DNA from: Orobanche coerulescens
Taxonomy: Eukaryota; Streptophyta; Magnoliopsida; Lamiales; Orobanchaceae
Reading direction: 5' to 3'
DNA length: 64,000 nucleotides
Assembly (NCBI GenBank): GCA_033398695.1
Contig: CM065802.1
Span: forward strand, 138,246,096-138,310,095
This document shows, in pieces, positions 45,740 to 56,872 of the stretch; positions within the stretch are counted from its first letter, which is position 1, and each line of letters begins with the position of its first letter. Position numbers and translations under genes: made by a program. The notes beneath the pieces are model-generated. The model saw only the letters and a list, made by a program, of their open reading frames with translations, was not told the DNA's origin and ran no database searches.

Positions 45740-45785
45740 GTAGGTTTTGCGATCGTATATATGATATTAGCATTTGGAATGCTCG

Positions 45786-47004
45786 TAGTGCATGCTTTTT
45801 GCTGACGACATTGTGTTAGTGGCGGAGTCGAGGAGGGAGGTGAACTTGAAGTTGGAGCTTTGGAGGACTAAGTTAGAATCCCAGGGCTTGCGTGTGAGCC
45901 GGTCTAAGATCGAGTATCTCTGGTGTAACTTTAGTGGTGAGGCCAACGAGGAAGATGTTGAGGTAATGATTGCGGATCAGATCGTACCCCGTACGGATAA
46001 GTTCAAGTATTTGTGTTCGATCATTCAGAAGGAAGGTGAGTGTGAAGATGATGTCACGCATCGCATCAAGGCGGGGTGGCTAAGGTGGAGAGCAGCGATA
46101 GGGGTCCTGTGCGACAAGAAAGTCCCTCTAAAGTTGAAGGGTAAATTCTATAGAGCGGCAATCCGACCTGCAATGTTGTATGGCTCCGAATGTTGGGCGA
46201 TGAAGAAATCGCTTGAGAGCAAGTTGGAAGTGGCTGAAATGAGAATGTTACGTTGTTCGTGTGGTCGCACAATGTTAGATAGAATTGTGAACGGGGTTTT
46301 CAGGAATGCGCTGGAAGTGGCGCCCATTTCAGCGAAAGTTAGGGAAGGGAGATTGAGATGGTTTGGCCACATCCGCAGGAGGCAGGCATCTGCTCCGGTG
46401 AGGAGGGTCGAGAGTTTAATGGTTGTCAGGGAGAGGAGGAGGCGGGGCCAGGGAGGACGTGGGAGGAGCAACGAGATTAGATTTGAAGGCCTTAAACCTT
46501 TCGAGACCATGGCTGTTGATAGGTGCGCTTGGAGCGCCGGATCGAGTTGTGGATTCTTTGTAGGGGAGCGGTCTTTGTATTTGAGAGCCTCAGGGTTGGG
46601 TTGTCTCGGTTATCTTTGACTTAGAGCATTGCATTTTTACTTTTATTGTATATTTTATCCTATTGTCTTTGCGTGTGGTGTATTTTTGACAGGGAGCTGT
46701 GCGCAGAGCCAACCTCTCTTTTGTTAGAGCAGCGTTCATCGGGAGTGAAGTAGCCAAATTCCGCTTAGGTAAGTCCCATGTGGATCAAGCCATGGGCTCA
46801 GGTATGGTCTCGAGCTTTTTCGAATCTTATGTTTTCCTTTGTATTTATTACACAAGATTCTGATGTGCACTAAGCTGGGGGTCTTCACGAAAACAGCCTC
46901 CCTACCGTAATAAGTAGGGGCATGGTCTGCGTACATCTTACCCTCCCAAGACCCTGCTCTGAGCGGGATATACTGGGTATGTTTGGTTTGGTTTGGTTTG
47001 GTTT
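45786..47004 (+). mobile_element. RTE-type LINE, 5'-truncated, with 17-bp TSD
   Basis: Flanked by an exact 17-bp duplication AGCATTTGGAATGCTCG (45769-45785 and 47005-47021). Ends in a (TTTGG)n tail (about 46980-47004), the simple-repeat 3' end typical of RTE elements. Lies in the interior of the TGTTGGG element. Confidence 0.95.
45792..46619 (+). pseudogene. RTE reverse transcriptase, C-terminal half
   Basis: Open from just after the truncation: LFADDIVLVAES (catalytic FADD), KFKYLCSIIQKEGECEDDV, RAAIRPAMLYGSECWAMKK, AEMRMLRCSCGRTMLDRI and EGRLRWFGHIRRRQASAPVR. The frame runs to the stop at 46617-46619, with the last part diverged. The fingers and the first catalytic Asp are missing, so it is inactive. 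Confidence 0.92.
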
Positions 47005-47021
47005 AGCATTTGGAATGCTCG

Positions 47022-48004
47022 ATTAGATGGTGAATGATTTGGAATCATTTTAGTCATAATCATGGTATATGTTTTTCGTTCATAATAGTTGTATTTTCTG
47101 TAAGTTTATGTCTAAATATAAATCTTAAATTTCTGGGAAATATGATTTATATTGAAGATATGAAAGTTGGAAAATATAGATATTGGATATCCGGTCGAAA
47201 TCTAGCCCCGAATCGTCGTCGGACGACTTTTTGGATAAATGGTCAAATCTGGCCGAGGGTGACTCGGCCGTGTCCTGGGTGACACGGTCGTGTCCGGTAG
47301 TCTGCAAGCCACTGCCAGGCAGACCCGGCCGTGTCTGGTGACACGGGCCGTGCCAGGCAGGACGCCCCGGCCGTGTCTGGCCGACAGGCTTCCAGAGGTG
47401 ACTCAACCGTGTCATTTGACACGGCCGTGTCAGGCAGGGATGTCTAGGACACTGCCGGCAGTGTCTCGGCCGTGGCAGGCCAGTTTCCCCCCCGGCTCGA
47501 TTTTTTCGTGTATTCTTGAAAATTAATCTCCCGCATATTAAATTGGATTTAATATGATTAAAATGATTTATGGTATTTCATTTTGTAAGGGAAATTTGAT
47601 TAATTGGAATATTTATGAGTGAGCGAATTATATGAACGTTTTTTCATATTACCGGTTGTGTGAATTGATTGGATCGGTTCGTATTGTTGATTGGATCAAT
47701 GTATCTCTACGCTTTCCATTTATATAGTATTTATTGGATGAATGCTTTTGAATGGAGATGTGGTTCGTGGACTTGGTTTTGAATCGTTTGGTTTATTCGA
47801 TTGGGTTGTAAAGGCCGTTTTGAGCCTAGTTATTTTACTAGAAATATTTGTATCTAGGATGTAATTTCCAATGTAAAATTTATATGTAATGACGAAGACT
47901 GGAGGAAGATCCGTTTCGAGAAGACGAAGATTCAAGACGAAGACGTGTAATTAGATTACGGAGTTTTTGTTTTCTAGGAACGGTCCATGAACCACATGTT
48001 GGTA
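47022..48004 (+). other. Non-coding interior of the TGTTGGG element
   Basis: Contains a GACACGGCCGTGTC array (47261-47475) and AT-rich flanks. No gag or pol reading is visible, so the element is probably non-autonomous. Confidence 0.5.
47261..47475 (+). repeat. Array of GACACGGCCGTGTC palindromes
   Basis: About seven copies, one extended to a 16-bp perfect palindrome (47417-47432); others at 47261, 47281, 47322, 47342, 47365 and 47461 with one or two changes. Confidence 0.85.
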
Positions 48005-48345
48005 GCAACTGTAATACCCACGATTTTTGTTCCGATTATTTTGAAATTTTTTTCGGATATTTCCCGGTTGTCGAGTGCCGGTATTATTTTCTCGACAACT
48101 GATTTTGGTGTTTATAACCGTAGGTGATGACTGGTTATCCGTTGTTTTCATTTCGGATCGATGATGTTGTCCCCGAGTGTTTTGTCGTGTTCATTCCGTG
48201 CGATTTCGGAAAATTGAGTCGTCGAATCATGGTGGTCGGGCACTGGCCGGACGGTTGCGGGCACTGCCCGGACGGGTGCAGGCACTGGCCGGGCAGGTGC
48301 GGCAGGAACCGGCGTAGCGCATGCTACGGCCGGAAGGTAGCGCAC

Positions 48346-49423
48346 TGTCACGGGGTTGGGTTTGAGCACTCGAAAGCTCCTCGGACCCGTGCGGCACTAG
48401 ACTAGAATTGCACCGATCTAGCTAGTAAGCCTAACTCACTCGGTTGCTAAGTATGAAAGGAGGGGTTTAACACTTGGGAGTTGAGAGAAAAACTTCACTA
48501 TTTCACAAACACTTCACAATACAAGAATGTTGATTCTTTGAGGGTTGAGTGCAAATGAGCCTCCTCCTCACCTATTTATACTGCTCCTAAGAACCTAGAA
48601 CCTTCTACTCCACCTCCTCATTTGGAGGGTTCTAGACCTATCTACCACATTACAATTCTAGAACCTAACTCTAGAATCATCCACACTTGTCTACAATATA
48701 CAAGTCTTACAAACACATTCTAGAGTATTCTACCAAGTATAATCTAGAATGCTCCACAATCTTCAAGTACTACATCCTTCTAGGAGGGTCCTAGAAGGTT
48801 CTTCCATCATCCGGGCGCCCCGGCCCATCTCTGTCCGTCCCATCTCGGCCCGAACACCTGGGCCCATCTCTACAATGTTCCAGACTCTTCCCGAACCTCC
48901 TGGACCAAGCCGGTCCGCTTCTAGTTGCTTCCGGTCGAGTCTTTCCTGCTGAGTGGCTCCTCAGCTTTTCAATGTCTACTGCCCCCACAAGGCTTTTTCC
49001 GTCTAAGCCTATTATAGGGGGGAGGGTCTCTCTCGCACCTCGCTGCTTGGCGCACGCCGCGCCCGGCATCCCACGCCCGCGTCCGGCCGCCCAGCTCGAG
49101 TCCTGTTCCCAGACTCGGCCTTGTCCCGTCGTGCCTTGTCCCACACGACCTGTGCTCGTCCGGCCTTGCCCGCGTCCCCTGCGCTGCCGGACAGTCCCGA
49201 ACATGTCCAGTCCGGAATGCCCCTTGGGCGATCCGCTTCCCACAACGGCGTCCGTGCTCCCACGGCTTATTCGCGTGATTCTCCATCCGATCACGCCGTC
49301 CTGAAGGCTGACTCTTTACATGCAGCCCGATGCCATCCATGGCGTCCTGCTCGTGCCGGTCCCTCGGCACCCTGTGCGACCATCTGCGCACACATGTCTC
49401 GTTGTCGACTGTCGGCCGTGACA
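48346..49423 (-). repeat. Element III 3' LTR
   Basis: 1,078 bp; starts TGTCACGGCC and ends CCCGTGACA. Differs from the 5' copy by scattered substitutions and small indels near its GC-rich start. Confidence 0.9.
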
Positions 49424-49439
49424 TTCTCCCCCACCCATT

Positions 49440-51260
49440 TCGTCGACGTCCTCGGCGACGTGGCGGCCCCTCGATGAACCGAACTGCTCCAAGGTGGTAA
49501 CTCGGCTCCTCCTCAAGCTTCCTCACGTACTTGAGTGCCGACATTGCTTGTCTCGAAGGCTCTGTGGTCAAGTGTATTTCCTGCAGCTTGGCTTGATCAC
49601 ACACGTACAGTGCCCTCTTATGCGGAACAACGCCAACATTATTCTTCCTCAGGAAGTCCATGCCCAGTATTATGTCCCGATCATCCATGCTCGTCACCTT
49701 GAAGTGCACGCGCGGTTCCCACGTGCCAATCTTTAGTCGCACCCCATTGGCGACTCCTGTGACCCGAACGGGTGGTGCATTATTCGACTTCATCCATCCC
49801 CGTCCCTCGATGACCTGAAGCCCCAACCTCTGTGCTTCAGCCTCGTCAATGTAGTTGTAATCGGCCCCTGTGTCGACCAACGCCTTGACGGGTTTCCCAT
49901 TGATCAGCCCCGTCGCATACAGCAGATTTCCCTCAAGCGGTGTTCCGTCCCGCGATGCCATCCCTATGGCTGAGTTCAACACCTGAAGCGCCATCGATGT
50001 TCCATCACCCTCGGCATCGTCCCGTGCCTTGGTGTACTCCATGGCGGCTACCCTTGGAAACTTCGAGCATTGCCTCGTCGAATGCTCCGTGCTCCAGCAA
50101 ATCTCACATTTCTTCTTCTTCGGACACGCTGCTACGAGATGGTCTGCACTCCCGCACCCATGGCAAGTCCGAGTCCACCCTGACTGCTTGCCTTCTTTGG
50201 GCCTGGCCATCCTCGCGCCCCTATCCGTACCCTGGTACGACTTGTCCTGCGTACCGATGCCGTCCTCGTCCCTCCTGGACTTCCGGCTCTCCATTTGGTT
50301 TTAACTCGATCGGCCGCTCTGCTATCGCAATCGCCTCGGACACGTTCGTGCCTTGGCCCTCTGCACTTCCAACTTTGCCCACGGTTTTAGTCCATCCACG
50401 AACGCGAACAAAGCTTCCTGCTCACTAAGGCTAGGCAACTCAAAGACGATCTCACGGAACTCCTTCACATAGTCCTTGATCGCCTTGCATTGCGTCAACT
50501 CCTTCAACCTAGCCGGACCTCAAACTCAACATTCTCCGGGTAAACCGCCGCTTGAACTCGGCCTTGAAATCCTCCCATGTCTCCATCCGACATGTACCAC
50601 GCGCGATCTCTGTTTCGCGCCTTCTCCACCATAGCAGCGCCACATCTGCTAAGAAGAATGGAGCCGTCTGCAACTTGGTCGCATCATCTACTATCCCCGA
50701 TGCACCAAAGTAACGCTCCATGTTCCACAGGAAGTCATCCACTTCCCTACCATTCCGCGAACCTTGGAACGATTACGGTAGGGGGATGTCGATTCGATGG
50801 GGTGCCGCACCCGTGGTCCCTGCCGTGGGCCATCGCCCGCTCGTACAATGCTGTCCTTCCCTCGATGGTCTCGATCCTCCCGATGATCTCCTCTCGAAAG
50901 GCTGCGATCATGGACCGAACCTCCTTCCTGAAAGACTCAAGGATCTCCTCACACAAGTCGCGTCGCAACGCGTTAAGGGTGCCCGTCACCCGATTCTCAA
51001 GCTCCTCCAACGACTCGCTCATCTCCGTCACCTGGTCGGCCACATTGCTCCATACCTCAAGAGCATCTGCGTGCTTGCCCATGGTTTCCTCGGTAGAGCC
51101 ACTCGTGCTTCCATGGCAACACCTCTTTCCACGGACTTGTCCCTAGACCCTTTCCTGGACTTGTCCTTCTCCTGGCCGGGTTGAACTTTGGTGACGCTGG
51201 ACGTAGTCTCCATCGGTCCTCCTTGCACAATACCTCTCAGCAACGTCTCAATGCGGAAGT
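49440..51260 (-). pseudogene. gag-protease of element III (frameshifted)
   Basis: In order on the minus strand: a coiled-coil-like N-terminal region (EMSESLEELENRVTGTLNAL), the gag core (DDFLWNMERYFGASGIVDDA, FFLADVALLWWRRRE, WEDFKAEFKRRF, YVKEFREIVFELPSLSEQEA), two zinc-knuckle-like motifs (CHGCGSADHLVAAC and CEICWSTEHSTRQC) and an aspartic protease with VKALVDTGADYNYID and ILGMDFLRKN. Three or four frame changes separate the pieces. Gag would package RNA and the DTG protease would mature it; polymerase must come from another element. Confidence 0.9.
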
Positions 51261-51293
51261 TCCTTGAACCACTAGCCTGGCTCTGATACCACT

Positions 51294-52373
51294 TGTCACG
51301 GGGTTGGGTTTGAGCACTCGAAAGCTCCTCGGACCCGTGCGGCACTAGACTAGAATTGCACCGATCTAGCTAGTAAGCCTAACTCACTCGGTTGCTAAGT
51401 ATGAAAGGAGGGGTTTAACACTTGGGAGTTGATAGAAAAACTTCACTATTTCACAAACACTTCACAATACAAGAATGTTGAGTCTTTGAGGGTTGAGTGC
51501 AAATGAGCCTCCTCCTCACCTATTTATACTGCTCCTAAGAACCTAGAACCTTCTACTCCACCTCCTCATTTGGAGGGTTCTAGACCTATCTACCACATTA
51601 CAATTCTAGAACCTAACTCTAGAATCATCCACACTTGTCTACAATATACAAGTCTTACAAACACATTCTAGAGTATTCTACCAAGTATAATCTAGAATGC
51701 TCCACAATCTTCAAGTACTACATCCTTCTAGGAGGGTCCTAGAAGGTTCTTCCATCATCCGGGCGCCCCGGCCCGTCTCTGTCCGTCCCATCTCGGCCCG
51801 AACACCTGGGCCCGTCTCTACAATGTTCCAGACTCTTCCCGAACCTCCTGGACCAAGCCGATCCGCTTCTAGTTGCTTCCGGTCGAGTCTTTCCTGCTGA
51901 GTGGCTCCTCAGCTTTTCAATGTCTACTGCCCCCACAAGGCTTTTTCCGTCTAAGCCTATTATAGGGGGGGAGGGTCTCTCTCGCACCTCGCGCGCGCGC
52001 TCGCGCCTGCCGGCGCGCCGGCATCCCACGCCGCGTCCGGCCGCCCGGCTCGAGTCCTGTTCCCGGACTCGGCCTTGTCCCATCGTGCCTTGTCCCACAC
52101 GACTGTGCTCGTCCGGCCTTGCCGCGTCCCTATGACTGCCAGGGACGATCCGAACATGTCCAGTCCGGAATGCCCCTTGGGCGATCCGCTTCCCACAGCG
52201 GCGTCCGTGCTCCCACGGCTTATTCGCGTGATTCTCCGTCCGATCACGCCGTCCTGAAGGCTGACTCTTTACATGCAGCCCGATGCCATCCATGGCGTCC
52301 TGCTCGTGCCGGTCCCTCGGCACCCTGTGCGACCGTCTGCGCACACATGTCTCGTTGTCGATCGGCCGTGGCA
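51294..52373 (-). repeat. Element III 5' LTR
   Basis: 1,080 bp; starts TGCCACGGCC (one change from the 3' copy) and ends CCCGTGACA. Confidence 0.9.
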
Positions 52374-53781
52374 AAGACGCTTCTGGTAGGAGCGGCGCAC
52401 GCCACGGCCGGTTGGGCTGCGCGCGCTAGTCGGCCGGCGGTAGGGCGATGGGGTTACGGACTCGGGTGGATCGGTAGGTAGCGCCGCGCTCTTGTCGAAC
52501 GCTGCGCCGCCTACGACCGGCAGGTAGCGCCCGCTACGACCGGAAGGCTGCGCACGCTACCTGGCCGAGTCAGTAGGGCAGTGAGGTTCTGGATTGCGGC
52601 TCGGGCCGATAGCGCACGCTAGCTCGGCAGCCTAGTGCACGCTAGGCTGCACCAGTATAAATATGACCGAGCAGTCCTATTTGCACTCATTTTTCATTTT
52701 CTCTCTTTCTCTTCCGCGGCTGGATCCTTTGGGAACTTGAAGATATGTTGTTAACAACTAATCCACGAAGTTTGGAAGCTCATATCATCGATTAATCACT
52801 CCATAAAATCCTTCAATCCAGCGAATCAAGGTTAGTTTTCCTAAAATCCTAGTTTTGGGAAAATTGGGGGTTTTGGTTGATTTCGCCCGTTTGATCCGTG
52901 ATAACTTATATTTGTGATGGATTGATGATTATTAAGTCATATTATACCAATTTCCTTGTTGATCCATGGTTTGATTGTTAAAGATTCTTCATTTTTTTGA
53001 GTTCCTAATCGGTGCCTTGAAGGTGTCCGGTGAAAATCCTTAGAGGGGGGTTTTGGGCGTTCTACGATTATTCTTCCTCGTACGATCGTCAATTTATTCA
53101 TGGTATGATGTTAGGGTCAGGTTCCTTGCGAAGAACTCGAGTCGGAACCCTTCCGTTCGCCGTTTTCCGATCGGTTGTGTTACCGTCGTTTTCACCGGAG
53201 AGTTGTGGGCGTTCGAGGTTTCCTGGTCGAGCCATGTTCGTTGGAGTGTCCGGTATCGACTATCGAGGCAAGTATCTTGCCCACACATTACGTGTTTTGG
53301 TGGATATAATGGTTGTTAATCAACGTTATGTGCTAAACGAATTGTTTACAACCATTTTTCAAAAGAATCGGTATATTTACCATCATGGTTTTCTTAAATG
53401 ATAATTCTTGTGTTCGGGAATTAATATGCTTAATTGACTATGTGTGTTGGTGTCGAGTATAGGATCACCTTATTTTCAAGTGATGCCATTATGTGTGATT
53501 TTGTTGTCGGTAAGTTTAAAGTTCAATTATTTTGTTAATATTGCGTGTGGAGTCATGCGGATGTGTGTGAATATGTGAGCTTGTGTGATATTGGTTGTGT
53601 CGTTTGGTGCTGTTTAAATGGTATGCTTCTTTGTTAATTGTATAAGCTTTGGGTCATGAGTATGTGTTGGATAAGTTGGCCATTCTAGCAATATACCTCG
53701 ACTATATATATATTGTGATTGACTCTTGAGGATTGTGGTTTTGGAAATGTGAATTGATGAGAATTGTAAGGTTGTTCTCGG

Positions 53782-53951
53782 GTACTCTCACTCGGGGATT
53801 GACTCGACGGGGTCACACGGGGACCTGGTGGCTTAACGGCTGGACCGGGTCGCGAGAGTTACTTCGAGTGGGCATTCTCACCTGGGGATTGCTCGACGGG
53901 GCACACAGGGACTTGGTGGCTTGAGGGCCGGACCGGGTTGCGAGAATTGCC
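53782..53951 (+). repeat. 85-bp imperfect tandem repeat in LTR II
   Basis: Units 53782-53869 and 53870-53951 share TTCTCAC-like starts, GGGGATTG, CTCGACGGGG and GGACCGGGT; repeated in the 3' LTR at about 61402-61571. Confidence 0.85.
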
Positions 53952-54965
53952 AGAATGTTTGTACTGATGAATAATTGTGATATGTCTGGAGTACGACAAT
54001 GCTTGGTGCTCGGGGTCGAGAGACATTATATATCGAGTCTTGGTGTTTGGCTAGAATGGCATAAGAATAATGTGTTATGTGTAATGTGTTGTTGGAAGTG
54101 AATTGAAGTTGATGATCGGGTCGTGGACCCTGTGTTTTGTGATTGGAATGGTTGGGTCGTGGACCCTGTGTTTTGTGACTGGAATGGTTGGGTCGTGAAC
54201 CCCATGTTTTGTTAACGGATTTGCATTTTGGAAAATGAACTTTGTGGCGGTGACCCTAAGAGGCTTTTGAAGAATTAAGAACTTTACAATCGCAAATGTT
54301 TTCAAAACTCCCGAGATTTGGAAATGTTTTCAAAGTGCTTTCTTGTTTTGGTTTCTACTTTCAAGGCTTGAACTATTTTTGATTAAACAAAATATCTCGG
54401 GAAGTCTTTTGTTGTATTCTCGGAATGTGTTATGTATGGCTCGTATTTGCACTTTATACTTGTACTAGCAAAACAGTGGAGTTTTGCTAACCCCCGAGTA
54501 TTCGGGGGTGGATGTCTGTTTTTGCATCCAGGTACATGCAGGTTTGGGATCAAAACACAGGATCGGTGCGAAGGATCATGGAAGGCAAATGATACTAATC
54601 ACATGAAGGCTAGTTTTGGATGCAGTCAGTCGGAGTCTGTGTATGGTCTTTTCCACTGTCGTACTTTTTTGTCTGGGAGTGTATTTTATCCTTGCATGGG
54701 TATGAGTCGAGATAGAAACGTGTATTTTTGACTTGTATGTTAGTGACGAAAGACCAAGTTGGTCTACAGATTTGGTATTTTATCATGTCGGTATGTAATG
54801 TATTGTGTTGTAATGGACTTCAAATGCCAAGTAATTAATCGTTTTATTAATCATAGTTGTATTCAGTCAGTTCTATTAACTTGATACTCAAGAGACACAT
54901 AAACTGATATTATAAGCTATGACATTGATTTTTTTATTTTTATAAACTGTTTCTGTAGGTAAAAT

Positions 54966-55574
54966 ATGTCGACTCCAAATGATGGCGAAAGTGATCGAGC
55001 AGCAGCTGGTCCGTCTCTTGGTACGGAATCTCAACGCGGTGGTAATGGTATTCCAATTGAGGTAGCATCAAATCAAACTCCTTCAATTATGGTAGATGAT
55101 AGTGACAATGTTGAGGTACAATCACATGGAGATGGTGTAGAGGATTCAAATTGTGAGGAAAAGTCTAATTTTAAATCGGTTGCTTGGACTCATTTTAAAA
55201 GGCTAAAAGTTAATGGGTCATGGAAAGCAGAATGTCATTATTGTCATAGGAAACTTGGGGGCGATACTAAAAATGGGACGTCGCATCTACTTAAACATTT
55301 TAGTATATGTCCTTTAAGGAAATCACGAGATATAAAGCAAGCAATCTTAAATCCAATTCGAGGGAGCGATGGTAAGACGGTTATTAACACTTACACTTTT
55401 GACCAAGAAGCGGCAAGAAATTCTCTTGGAAAGATGATAATATTACATGAATATTACATGAGTTCGGTTCACGGTGTTATGGCTCTAGGAACAGTTTTAG
55501 ATCCAAGGTTTAAGATGAGAGGGATTGATTTTTTTTCTCTAGAATTTTTGATGACGGGGCGGTGGTGGAAATAG
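54966..55574 (+). pseudogene. hAT transposase N-terminal half with BED zinc finger
   Basis: MSTPNDGESDRAAAG, then a BED finger: SVAWTHFKRLKVNGSWKAEC, with CHYC and HLLKHF giving C2-H2 ligands (about residues 73-120). After FDQEAARNSLGKMIILHEY the text jumps to ALGTVLDPRFKMRGI, which normally lies several hundred residues later. The DDE catalytic core is therefore missing. The frame ends at 55574, overlapping the next. Confidence 0.88.
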
Positions 55575-56086
55575 AAAAAGTTCGTAACCTTGCTTTTGAT
55601 ATGTTGAAAGCGTACCAAGCGAGTGAAAAACATTTAGAAGCCCATTTTAGAAATGAGTTTCACAATGCTTCATCTTCTCGCTCACAAAAAGGCCTTGAAA
55701 AGGATGATTTGGATGAGTATGATTTGTTTATTTCAAGTACATCATCTAATGAACTTGTGAAATCCGAATTAGATTATTATTTAGAGGAGCCCGTCTTACC
55801 TAGAGTTGAGAATTTTGACATATTGGCATGGTGGAAATCAAACGGCCCCAAGTATCCCACTTTACTTGCGATGGCAAGAGATATACTAGCCGTTCCCGTG
55901 TCTACGGTTGCTTCGGAGTCTGCTTTCTCTACTAGTGGTAGATTTCTTAGTCCACATCGTAGTAGACTCCATCCAAAAACTTTGGAAGCTTTAATGTGTG
56001 CTCAAGATTGGTTGTGGACCGAAATTCAAGGTAATAAATTTTCAATTGTTTGTAGCTATTATTTCATTTTTATAAATTTAATCTGA
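55562..56086 (+). pseudogene. hAT transposase C-terminal dimerisation domain
   Basis: Carries the hAT C-terminal signature: FDILAWWKSNGPKYPTLLAM, ARDILAVPVSTVASESAFST, SGRFLSPHRSRLHPKTLEAL and CAQDWLW. It is frameshifted from the upstream half near 55565. Splicing after IQG (about 56030) to small exons at about 56130-56200 and 56304-56332 (ending VESCVMEAT) would follow the usual gene layout. Confidence 0.88.
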
Positions 56087-56860
56087 CAATACTAATTATA
56101 GATTATTTTTTGTTCTTGATTATGTATAGGTAAATCTACTTCATCGGCACCATTTGAAAGAGGTTTAATGAGTGATGATAATGATGTTGAAGAGGTATTA
56201 CCAAACTTTTAATTTATAAATGCTTGTTTTAAATCATATTTTTTGGTGCAAATATTGATTTGTATTGGTACTCTAACTTGATTAATTTATCTTTTTTTTA
56301 TAGGTTGAAAGTTGTGTAATGGAGGCTACTTGATCATGAGATGGAAATGTGTTTTTAATTTTTACATTTGGACAAGTTTGTTTTTGTGATATTTTAAACT
56401 TGGATTTGTACTTTGAATTTATTAAGACGAGTTTTTTTTGTAAGCTCTATGTGTTTTTGTGTAAGGAAGATCGATTGATGGTGGGATAAGTTTGTTTACC
56501 TAGTATCATGTTTTATGTTTATCTTTTTAAATGTGTTGTAACTCATTTTTAATAGGTTGTTTTGATTTTTTTAATAATTCAAAATGGAAAAATTTAAAAG
56601 TTGTAAATCCGCGGGTACCCACTGGGTACCCAGAACCGAGCGGGGCGGGTCTGGGGCGAACCCGAAAAAAAATTGACGGGTCTGGGGCGGGTCTGGGGCC
56701 AATTTTCAGCCGCGGGTCCGGGTCTGGGTAGGCAATACCCGGCCCCGACCCGCCCCATTGCCATCCCTAGTGTTGTTTGGATGTCTAGCCTAGTGGATCC
56801 TCACGGAGAGGGTATGCGGCGTGTAATATTCCCGGTTTGAAATTAGGGGTGTTACATTTA

Positions 56861-56872
56861 TGGTATCAGAGC
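56861..56872 (+). promoter_or_regulatory. Primer binding site, retroelement II
   Basis: TGGTATCAGAGC, complementary to initiator tRNA-Met, four bases after the 5' LTR end; the following AGGTTGCGGAAACCTAGG matches the same region of retroelement I. Confidence 0.92.

Larger units (their letters stand above)
48346..52373 (-). mobile_element. Element III: gag-protease LTR element (TR-GAG-like)
   Basis: Minus orientation. LTRs 51294-52373 (5') and 48346-49423 (3'), about 1,080 bp each and nearly identical, with ends TGTCACGG and CCGTGACA. Directly inside the 5' LTR is GGTATCAGAGCC (primer site) and before the 3' LTR is GGGGGAGAA (polypurine tract). The 1.87-kb interior encodes only gag and an aspartic protease; no RT or integrase. 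No target duplication found (CGCAC versus AAGAC). Terminal-repeat elements carrying only GAG are a known non-autonomous plant group. Confidence 0.9.
54811..56769 (+). mobile_element. Internally deleted hAT element in 5' LTR of retroelement II
   Basis: The LTR is interrupted after GTGTTG (54805-54810) and resumes with GTGTTGTTTGG at 56770, so at least 6 bp are duplicated. The right end has the GC-rich block and ATTGCCATCCCTA typical of hAT termini. The left end does not show a matching inverted repeat. Encodes a deleted transposase. Confidence 0.8.
48010..56856 (+). repeat. Retroelement II 5' LTR (interrupted twice)
   Basis: LTR segments 48010-48345, 52374-54810 and 56770-56856 together correspond to the 2.8-kb 3' LTR. 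TATAAATA at 52656. Confidence 0.9.

Noticed and set aside
48972..49477. GC-rich plus-strand frames in element III LTR
   Set aside because: GC-rich LTR is open in many frames; no similarity to known proteins, and repeated in the second LTR with frame-breaking indels.
53030..53401. 123-codon open frame present twice (also at 60652-61023)
   Set aside because: It is identical because both copies are LTR sequence of a young element; no protein motif, and it lies inside the proposed leader intron.
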